Below, piece by piece: positions 54,593-64,000 of a stretch of DNA of 64,000 bases. Under the pieces are notes generated by a model. The model made no database searches and had not been told where the DNA came from. It worked only from the letters and a program-made list of their open reading frames with translations. A program made the position numbers and the translations under genes. The DNA comes from Berghia stephanieae (Eukaryota; Mollusca; Gastropoda; Nudibranchia; Aeolidiidae), in the NCBI GenBank assembly GCA_034508935.3, contig CM067445.1, forward strand, positions 22,156,723 to 22,220,722, read 5' to 3'. Every line of letters begins with the position of its first letter. Within the stretch, counting starts at the first letter, position 1.

Positions 54593-55316
54593 TTTTGATT
54601 GATAAATGAATATTTAGTCAACCTTTGATTAAAAAAAAAAAATGTTAATGGAGTTGATTTATGGCTCCTTTTTTATCGATAAAATAGATTTATATCTTTA
54701 AAGGAAATATAAAGTTAAATGGATTGATCTCTTGAGTGTTCACACTTGTAAAAATTAAGCCGAAATTATTGTGTATATAAAATCTACAAATGATTGGTTG
54801 ATTATCTTTGATTTCATTGGTGATCCAAAACGACCTTCTGTCCTTGTCCAAGGTCTCCTTTGCCAAAAGGAGAAAGACTTAAAATTAACGTCTCCCCCTG
54901 CCCCCCTTCCCCCCTCCTTTTTTTCTTTTTCTTTTTAGTCTTATATTGTATGTCCCTTAAAGATGTTTCACTTAAATTGTTTACTTCATGGAGCCGTTGC
55001 CTGCATTTGAGTTTGAATTCTCAATGTTATCCTATGAGACTAATGTACATGTTTTTGATCTCATTTTGAACAGTTCTTACATTTTCTTTTGATATTATCA
55101 TCTTCCTTCTCTTGCCATAATTTTTTTTCTACACACCAAATTAGTGATTGTGAAATGTATTTATGTTGTATCTTTAGTTATAACTATAACAAATTTAATA
55201 AGTAATTAATATGTAAAATGTGTAACAACTTGCTAAGATTTAGGCAATGGGATGCTCAGATGCTTCATATGGACATTTTCATGACATGCGGGTGCAACAT
55301 ATTTGTCAAGTCAAGA

Positions 55317-55514
55317 GGAGCTTTTTCTTCTTCTTCTTCTTCTTTTCTTCTTCTTCTTCTTCTTCTTCTTCTTCTTCTTCTTCTTCTTCTTCTTCTTCTT
55401 CTTCTTCTTCTTTTCTTCTTCTTCTTCTTCTTCTTCTTCTTCTTCTTCTTCTTCTTCTTCTTCTTCTTCTTCTTCTTCTTCTTCTTCTTCTTCTTCTTCT
55501 CCTTCTTCTTCTTT
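55317..55514. repeat. (CTT)n polypyrimidine array between NSUN5-like copies
   Basis: About 195 bp of CTT repeats, between exon 8 of copy A and the first exon of copy B. Confidence 0.95.
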
Positions 55515-57710
55515 AAATAATATACTAAACTGAATATTACCTTTGATGTACACATATCCAACAGAAAAATATAATTAAGAATTATGGTGTTTTCCTGATA
55601 TTGTCTGTAGTGCATCTATAAAGATTCAGAAGCTTGATATCATAAGGTAAGTTGTTCCATGATCAAAATTAACTTCGAAAGAATAAGTATAGATTACTGT
55701 CAACATTTGATTTTAGATTGTAGAAAGTGAATAGGCCTTATTTCAATTAAACCTGTATTGTTGAAATATTTCAGAATCTTCGTCAGTTGTTTACCCTTGT
55801 CAGTGAAAGCATCAGATATCGGACTATCTTGAAAGACATTCTCAACAGATGCGGTTCCCCATTGCTAGATGAAAAAATCATCAACAAAAATTTTGAGCTG
55901 GCAAGCGTTCTGCTTTTTCAACACTTGATTGGGACTGAATTTGAATGTGCTCCTCGTTACAATGTAAAAAGAATGCTTTATTTTACTCCTTTGGTTTTGG
56001 GAAAACCTGATTTGTCTGTAGCATAATAGCAAAAATATTATGAGTTGTCCCTAAAAAAATAAAATATTGCTCTTTCGATATGCCTTTAAAATGTTTCTGA
56101 TTTAAATTAAGAAGAAAAATGCCTTTATGAGTAGAATAATATACCAACAGTCAATAGGAATTTTATTTTTAAAGTTTGTGAACTTACCTTATAATACACA
56201 AGAGATTTTACTTGAATATAAAATTTGTATTCTGTAGAAAGGGAGATATGATTTTTTAAGAACTTACATTATACCATTAAAAACAGTGGGTTAGTATTTA
56301 ACACTCTCTTCCTGGTTGTATCATTGAGTATTCTCTTTTCATTTGTAGCAATTGATGCGAAGGCATGACGTAAGGATCAAAGATGCCTATGATTCATTTT
56401 TAAAGGAAAATAATACATCATCTTTAACAGATTGCTTGAGAAAAAAACCTGGATCAACAAAAGGTACCTGTATTTTGTTTATTTAATCACTGACGATAAT
56501 GCCCCCAAAATATAGGAAGTCCTTTTTCAGTTGTGGAACCCAGTTGAACAGTTCATGGTGTTAGAATAGGATGATTTCAAAATAAACAACAAAACAAAAT
56601 TTAAAAATATTAAAAATTATGAGATATCTATGTCTATTTTGAGAAGAATAGTTTTATAAAATCTTAGATGAAAGCATATTTAGATTTTGTTGTTTTTTGT
56701 TTTTTAAAAAAAATCATTTTCTTCTTATCTATCTCTTTATTTATTGGCCTGAGAAATTTTGTCATCCACTATCAAGGTAATGGAGAAACTATAAACTTTT
56801 AAACTCTGTATGCATCGCAGTAGGATATTTAGTAATGCCATTTATAAATTATTTATATCCAGATATTTGGAGATTAAAAAAAAGTACAGGATACTTATAA
56901 ATTCAAAGATTGATCAATTATAAATCATTAAGACTTTTTTTTATCTTCCTTAAGGCATTCCTGGTCTCCCATGCTTTGCTAGAGTGAACTTGATGGCTTG
57001 CTCTGTCCAAGATGTCATAAATATATTATGTGAGGATGGATGGGATTATGTAGGAAGGTTACCGGTTTACAGGTATTACATGGTATATGGTATGGGCTTT
57101 AGTTACCATATGTCTGATATCCATCATATCAGCCAGTAATCAAATATGCCAAAGTATTTTGATAAGATATATAGTAAAATACTTCTGAGACAATATGGCA
57201 TTGATAGATGAGTGTTTTGGTGTCTTGCTTGTTACAAAGTTATTGTCAGTGTACTGCAAAACTCTTGAACTCATATTTTTTGTCCTAAGGTGAAATAATA
57301 TTGTAAGCAGGCCCTGATGTAAGATAATAATTTGACAGGAGGAAAAATACACACACAAAAAAAAAATAAACCCAATAAACCAAAACCTCTGAAAATAAAT
57401 GATAGAATGTTAGACAAAGCTGAAATTATACACTAAGAAAGAATCCCAGAAAAGCGGAAGAAAATTAAGAAAAAATCATCCCATAAATAAGAAAGCAAAA
57501 TCAACCACACATTATTTCAATCATCAGTGAATAATTACCTGGCTATCGTGATAAAAGGGGTTCTGAACTTGGAAATTTAGTTCTACATTGACGATTGAAT
57601 GATGTACTGTGAAGCCCATTGAGCTTGATTTAACTATGATACATCAATGCAAGTATCTAAATTTTAATGGTCGGTGTCAAGCAAAGAATGGTGATATGCT
57701 ACCTGAATCA

Positions 57711-58004
57711 TTGTGGTGTAATGTTATGACACTTACTTATGGACCAATAGATCCCTGGTTTGAGTCCCGCTCTGGGCAGCACAGAGGTCAGCCCTTGGAA
57801 AAGGCTCTTTACTCACTCATTCTCTCAGTGTACTCGGGTGTAAAATAAGTACCTATCCATTAATATTGTTGTCTCTGTGGAAAAGAAAAATTGTAATAAC
57901 GCTTCATAGACATCATGTCTTGTCCTCCATGTTAAGTGTTGCTTTGGCTTAGGATCTTTGTAAAGCACTTTCAACACACATTGCGCTATATAAAAGTGTA
58001 AGTT
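57711..58004 (+). repeat. tRNA-derived SINE family A, copy 3
   Basis: 'tgtggtgtaatgttatgaca', 'ggtttgagtcccgctctggg', body 'ctctttactcactcattctc', tail 'ttgtaaagcactttcaacac', 'attgcgctatataaaagtg'. Sense orientation, between exons 4 and 5 of NSUN5-like copy B. Confidence 0.85.
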
Positions 58005-58682
58005 AAAAAGTTATATATAAGCTAAAGGTAAAATGAAAAGGCAGGTGTGAATTGCAAAATATAAGTATTTCAGGCAGAGAGCCTTTATCTCCAAAACACA
58101 AAATAAACTTAAAAGATTCTGTATCTTGAAATATTCATGTTTTGTACAGCCATCCAATAAAGCTTTTACTATCTATCTTATTGCTGCTTTTGATAAATTA
58201 AATGCTATTTTGGCAACGTGTATACTAGTTCCCCAGTAAATGCATAGAAATACATTCAAAATTTAACTTGTATTTAACAATGTGGAAGAAAGAAATTATT
58301 TATTATTTTGTCTTTGCCAGATTCAAGGAGCATGTGTTGACTTTAAGTGAACGGGAATTTGGTTTGGATCCTTTGTTAGGTGATGTTTTGGTTTTCCCTT
58401 AAACACAGACCTTCACAAGGACAGATTGGTGAAAGATGGAACTCTTGTCATACAAGAAAGGGTATACACCTTTTGAACTCTACTTAAAGTTGAATTGTTT
58501 TGATTAGGATACATTGTACAAAAAGATAAATGTCTGTCTCATCCTCTGTGCATATTTTGATGTGAATCCGACAACTATCTAGACCTATTGCTTTAATGAG
58601 CCCTCTATTTTTCATTTACATTGTATGAATTGTAATATTCTCCATGTGATTTTTTTTTATTATGACTTCTCTTTTATTCTAG

Positions 58683-58799
<117 letters not shown>

Positions 58800-59814
58800 T
58801 AAAGCTAAGAATTCTTCTTTATTGTCACAACCAACATTAACATTTTTTTCCATCATATTGTTCAATGATGTATAAAATTTAGTCTTCGATTTTATTATGT
58901 TTAGCTGCTTAAAAATGTAAATATTAGTATAAAAAACAGCCCCCACTTTAGTAAGATCTTTTTATTTAATTTAGATCATCATGCAATAATTGTTTAAGCT
59001 TAGTATATAGTCCATGCTTCCTGGTATTGATTTGATGTTTTGGTTGTTGGCATTGCATGCCAAGTAGAAAGGCAAAGAGTCAAAGAGTGATGAGATGGTA
59101 ATTCAACATAAAAAGAAAGATTTATGCCTTATTGCCTCAAAATGCCATTACGTTACTGTTGCTGAAAAGTATGTTTTAATCTTAACTTTAACATTTGAAT
59201 TCAAATAAATGTAATCAAGGGAGGTGAATATGGCTTCTTATCCTTCAAAACCCTTAAAGTTCTCAGTTCTTATCATTTTGATTTTCAACTCAATTCTTTT
59301 CATCTTATTCTTTCCAACATAAAACTTTATTGGTCATTTGAATAAACCCAAAGGTAAACAAGTGTTATAAATGGAGTTTCTTCATTGTTGTAAACATGGA
59401 CCATTATTTTTTTTTAAATGGTCAAGTGTACTTGAGCTCTCATTTAATTGAACTAGCTAATGTCCTTCTGTATCTGATCCTAATTAGAATGATTTGATAT
59501 AAAATACATCAGCTGATAGCAAAGTGGTTGTTATGGTGAGATGAAATCTGAGATTTAACTTTTTATCTAATGCAGAGTTGTTTATCTTGTTACAATACTA
59601 TATACATATTGAAATCTTAGTTGTATAAAAATGTGAGTGCATTGCTACCATCAAGTCTTGTAGAATTGAATTTTCCCTAAACAATGACAAATGTCAAAAA
59701 GCTACAGGCTCAAATCAAAGAAACAGGGAGTCAATGAAGGATTATGCAAGAAAGTTTTTCAGTCCCCTAGGCATTAATTCAAATTGCTAAAAAATCGTAA
59801 AGATGAATTTTAAT

Positions 59815-59824
59815 AATAATTATG

Positions 59825-59892
<68 letters not shown>

Positions 59893-59900
59893 CATTATTT
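59815..59900. repeat. (TTA)n microsatellite
   Basis: About 75 bp of ATT repeats, ending about 70 bp before exon 7 of NSUN5-like copy B. Confidence 0.95.
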
Positions 59901-61517
59901 ATTATTTACTAGTTTTTGTCTAAATTGTAGCTGCTTTAACCAATAATACTTCTCTATCTCTTTCACAGACGAGTGGTAACTTTGAGTCAGGATGCGGAAG
60001 AGTTGTCTAAAATGAGTTCTGTTCTCCAGAGCACAGGTGCTTCCTGTGTAGAGACCATTGCCCAAGACTTCCTGACATTGTCACCATTCAGTGAAGACAT
60101 GGCAAATGTCACCATGATACTTCTGGATCCTTCAAACAACTGTAATGGTGAGAAGTAATGTAGTCAACTTCTGTGAATGTTTGCTCAAGCATGATCATTA
60201 ACATTTTCATCTCGTGTCAAAATATAGCAGTGGTGCCCCAACTTTATAATAAAAATGCCTATACTTATGCATTTTGTTCATTGTACACATTTTGCTGAGG
60301 ATTGTGGGCATTATTAAATTTCTATTATAAAGGCATTTTTAACAATCATACATTCTTATAGTGTACTGTTTTGTTGTTTTTTTTTTTACCCGGAAATTCA
60401 TATAGAGAGCTCAGTACAATATTATCCGACTTTGTCATATCAGATGTATATATTATGGATTATGGAAGTTGATACCTAGTCTATACAGAGTAAGTTTATT
60501 TATTAATTTAAATATCGATTATAGAATGGCTAGTATGATCTAATGCCCATCATCAGATTTAGCATTAATTATTTAAGGCATTGCACTCTGACCCAGAAGG
60601 TCGCAGATTTGGGCCCTGCTTCAGGCGCTTTCATTTTTTTTTTCTGGGCAAGATTATTAGCCCCTAATTTGCTCGCTTTGGTCAGCATGGGTGATCCCTG
60701 TTGACATCAGATATCTTGTTTGATGGATTATCTATATTCCCTCATGGTATATTTATCTAATGGTATCATTTTATGATTGTATGCATTTTTTCAAATTTTA
60801 CTCGTGTTGGCTCTCAGTTGTACACATTTTCATGGGCTAGGCTTGGTAGCATTTTCATTGGATAGTTTTATTCAATATTTATAGATATAAGTCATTGGTT
60901 GGAGAGTGATCTTGACCTAAAATTAGAACATTGCATAATGTGGAGTTGAACTGTTTGCAACCAAAGCCATCAATACCTTTTAGTGTGTGTGTGGGTGGGG
61001 GGATATAGCTTGAAAGCACATTCCCACTCAATCCAAACATTAAAGAGATGGAAGAAATTGAGATGAGGTTGATATTGAATTGAAGACAGATAGTAGAATC
61101 ATCACAAATGTCCGCATGTTTTTCTTTTTGTAAGATATGGGCATTTTTATCCATTGTCTTATCAATACTAATATGAAGCAATGCACAGCCGTTTATTACA
61201 CTAGAAATCTTTCACTTTAGTTTACTACCGCCTCACCCCCAATGGGAACGATCCACCGTCGATGACGGGGAGACCACCGTGCGGTTACGTCATAACAGAT
61301 GTCCAGAACGTGAAAACTGGCCTATATTTATCCCTGCAGGTAGAATGCACCGCTTGGATTTCATTGTCAGTCAGGCTATAGGACAGATTTCGTAAAATCG
61401 TTCATTTTTACACTGCAATTGCTGACCATACACTTCTTCTATATTTTTCCATTTTATATGGATATAACGGCCACATTTTCATCTTCAAGACGCAATTATT
61501 TTCATTGATATCAAGAA

Positions 61518-61969
61518 ATGGTGAGTATACTTTATTCTTTCTTGAAACATGTATATTTTTCTATTTAAAATTAACCTGAAAAATATTTTTAATTGTTTAA
61601 AAAATTCAAATTGATGTTATCTGAGTTTTGTTACCCTAACACATGGTAGTAAATACAAGAGTAATAATCTACTTTTAATATAGCATTTATTTCACCGATT
61701 TGTAATGACAGGTTTCTGCACAATGAATGTGTAAACACACCTTGTCTAATTCTTTGTTGGCTAACAAAATAGTCCCGTATTCAAACTCCAGAGACATAAG
61801 AACACGAGTCCAAGTGTGATGATAACGTTGTTGTTGTTGTTGTTGTTGTTGTTTTATTGTGATGATGATGATGTTGATGATGATAGCGCAGTAATAGTAG
61901 TAATCGTAGCAGCAGTAGTAGTAGTAGTAGTAGTAGAAGTAGTAGTAGTAGTAGTAGTACACACACACA

Positions 61970-62017
<48 letters not shown>

Positions 62018-63098
62018 CGCGCGCGCGCGTGTGTGTGTGTGTATAAAACTCATGTACGCACATTTTTAGCACGGAACGATTTTTATTGCATTGAACTTTG
62101 AACCTATAACTTTCACACCAATTTGCCATTCCGTCTTCACGATTCGCACCTTCCCTCGTTATTCTTCTACATCGCCCGTTGATACAGTCAACGGGCGTGA
62201 GAAAAGAGGGTAGATAGATATATTATGACATCATCAAAAGCGATGTAATCAAAGGTGGCGGATGATTGTGTAACCTCAAAAGCCCAGTGGACTGCGCTAC
62301 AATGCCGAGCATTCGAGGGGATATGTGATTTGAGTGGGAGGGGCTTATTTGACTTTGCCGATCACCGACTGGTGGACGATTGAAATTATAATTGCCCCTT
62401 TTCAGCAGCCAGTTGGAAATTGGTAATTGTAAACATATGATTGGCACTCCATGGATAGAAAGCAGTTTGGATGTCATGGGATGAAATTTCTGGAGAGGTG
62501 GAGTAAATTTGAAATGAATTGAAAGTAATTTGGGGCGTTGTCTAGGTGTCAAATAAGGCTCTCGCAGGCCGGTGATAAATCAATTTTTTGGCCGCAAATG
62601 CTACAGTAAACTTCTTTCTCTATCTTATTTTTGCTAAAAATATGTCAGAGTGGGTATATAGGCGGATTCCATTTTGAATAACGGGCATTTAGAACTATAT
62701 TTTAAAGGAAAATTATTACGTTATTATTATTAGCAGGCATCTAGGCGATCACTATCGTATTATTACTAACAATCAATAATATTATTATAACTCTTATTAT
62801 TACAATTCTTCTTCTTCTTATTATTATTATTATCATCATCATCATCATCAACATCACCATCATCATCATCATCATCATCAATATCAATAATAACTAATGA
62901 TTTTTTTTCTTTACTCAGATGAATGGTCATACTGAAAACAAGCATTATCTCAATGCAAATGGGCTCTGCCGAATAAGCTGTGAAAGGGCTCAAATGAGAT
63001 ATGTGGTTATAAAACATTTCATGCAAACTGCTCCAGAATTAGCAAGTGAAGTTCCACCGGTGAAAAAAAAGAGAATAGAACGTTGGTTGATTAATTAG
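61518..63098 (+). CDS. Possible two-exon small protein gene, 60 aa
   Basis: A candidate first coding exon ends AAGAAATG|gtgagt at 61520, so the start codon is its last codon. The second exon, 62919-63098, follows a strong acceptor (TTTTTTTTCTTTACTCAG) and reads MNGHTENKHYLNANGLCR, ISCERAQMRYVVIKHFMQ, then TAPELASEVPPVKKKRIERW before TAG. AATAAA lies at 63139-63144, 41 bases after the stop. The product would be a basic 60-residue protein with a KKKR cluster near its C-terminus. The protein is not recognised. The second exon with its poly(A) signal is the stronger half; its 5' partner is uncertain, and other upstream exons are possible. Confidence 0.38.
61826..62042. repeat. Composite microsatellite of seven motifs
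   Basis: Blocks of TTG, ATG, TAG, CA, GA, CG and GT repeats follow one another within about 215 bp. The run gcgcgcgcgcgcgcg-tgtgtgtg near 62012-62041 is alternating purine-pyrimidine. Confidence 0.95.
62085..62264. repeat. Diverged duplicate, left copy
   Basis: 'ttgaactttgaacctataac', 'ccttcc..gttattctt', 'acagtcaacggg', 'gacatcat', 'aaaagcgatgt' and 'ggcggatg' recur in order at 63825-64000, about 1.74 kb downstream, with roughly four of five bases matching by eye. Both copies follow GA/GT microsatellites. Confidence 0.75.
62806..62885. repeat. (CTT/TTA/CAT)n microsatellite
   Basis: Short blocks of CTT, TTA and CAT repeats, 35 bases before the acceptor of the exon at 62919. Confidence 0.9.
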
Positions 63099-63349
63099 AT
63101 GCTGTTCCTTAAAATAATCGTGAGGTTTTACGTATGTTAATAAAAAGTATAAAAATATGTTAAGATCTATACAAAGTTCAGAGGAATACTTATAACTTAT
63201 TTTTACCTATGATTGTCAATTTATTTTAAAATAACAGTTCATTTTGATTATCTGATCATTAGTCCTCCCCCCCCCCCCCTTCCGTCCTTTTCAATGCGTT
63301 TATCACGATTTTTTATTGTCAAAAAATTGATTTTATTTATTTTTTACTA

Positions 63350-63355
63350 CTACTA

Positions 63356-63423
<68 letters not shown>

Positions 63424-63440
63424 TAATAATAATAATATTG
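63350..63440. repeat. (TTA)n microsatellite
   Basis: About 80 bp of ATT repeats; a run of about 11 C lies at 63268-63278 upstream. Confidence 0.95.
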
Positions 63441-63667
63441 TTATTATTACAGTGGTGATCAAGAGTAAGATAAATACACTGATATTTTATGATTATTACT
63501 AGTATTAGTATTACATCGATATCACGTGTTTCCACTGATTCACAATGATCATTTCTGTTATCCACGATGCTTTGGTTGTTCAATAAGCAGACCATTTTCA
63601 ACAAATTTCCATTTTAAATAGTATTAGCTATCTGGTCGGCTTCCTTTTTTTTTTGTCGCAGCACTGG

Positions 63668-63731
63668 AGAGAGAGAGAGAGAGAGAGAGTAAGTGTGTGT
63701 GTGTGTGTGGGGTGTGTGTGTGTGTGTGTGT
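63668..63731. repeat. (GA)n then (GT)n microsatellite
   Basis: GA run at 63668-63689 then GT run to 63731, in the same relative position to the duplicate at 63825 as the composite array has to the copy at 62085. Confidence 0.9.
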
Positions 63732-63824
63732 TTGTGTACATAACATAAAGCTAATTTATGCAACGTTTTACCACGAACCTATTTTCATTTTACCACCTCA
63801 GTTTGATCTCTTATCAGTTCTCTC

Positions 63825-64000
63825 TGACAATTGAACTTTGAACCTATAACTTTAACACAGCTACGTCATTCCATCTTCACGATTTGCACCTCACCGCGAC
63901 ATTCTTTTATGTTGACACGTGGTACAGTCAACAGGGTCGAGAGAAGAAGATAGATATTGAGTGACATCATGAAAAGCGATGTGATCAAAGCTGGCGGATG
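63825..64000. repeat. Diverged duplicate, right copy (runs off the window)
   Basis: Matches 62085-62264 through the last base of the window. Confidence 0.75.

Noticed and set aside
60560-60740. tRNA-derived SINE
   Set aside because: A faint 'gaaggtcgcagatttgggccc' resembles a B-box region, but no A box or sister copy was found in the window.

Overview
The window is eukaryotic nuclear DNA, most likely from a marine invertebrate. It has long introns, dense triplet and tetranucleotide microsatellites, tRNA-derived SINEs, DNA transposons and GT-AG split genes. I cannot fix the phylum from the sequence alone; an echinoderm or another invertebrate deuterostome would fit, and a lophotrochozoan is not excluded. 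All coding calls below rest on open frames, splice-site phase agreement and family resemblance recalled from memory.

Layout. (1) 3.75-23.2 kb, + strand: a 13-exon gene for a secreted-start, multi-pass membrane protein of about 960-1060 residues that I do not recognise. It has a signal peptide exon, an ectodomain, roughly seven or eight membrane segments and a C-tail ending in a PPPY motif. All internal exon junctions agree in phase. Its introns hold SINEs, foldback MITEs, a cluster of TATA-ended MITEs that each carry TGACGTCA, a 306-bp tandem duplication and many microsatellites. (2) 23.6-25.0 kb: a complete mariner (D,D34D, open 373-codon transposase) sitting in a (TA)n tract. (3) 25-32.5 kb: repeats, three tRNA-derived SINE families, a LINE 3' end, a hAT-like non-autonomous element, and a weakly supported pair of terminal exons. 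(4) 32.77-39.40 kb: two adjacent copies of one TIR element with 10-bp target duplications. The first copy contains three further nested insertions, and the short second copy shows the empty site for each. (5) 42.2-60.15 kb, + strand: a tandem NSUN5-like (rRNA m5C methyltransferase) duplication. Copy A is open over 8 exons but lacks the motif VI nucleophile cysteine. Copy B keeps the same exon lengths but has a frame break, eroded SAM and motif IV sequences, and no copy of exon 1 or exon 8 in the window. A young coding-poor LTR element and a decayed Tc1-like element lie in copy A's introns. (6) 61.2-64.0 kb: a possible two-exon 60-residue gene with a poly(A) signal, and a diverged repeat pair about 1.74 kb apart that runs off the window edge.

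The genes do not form a pathway that I can see. The two most unusual host features are the unrecognised membrane protein gene and the NSUN5-like pair in which neither copy looks catalytically competent. The most informative mobile-element feature is the nested transposon stack, which dates its own insertions by comparison with its neighbour. No CRISPR, rRNA or intact tRNA gene was seen.
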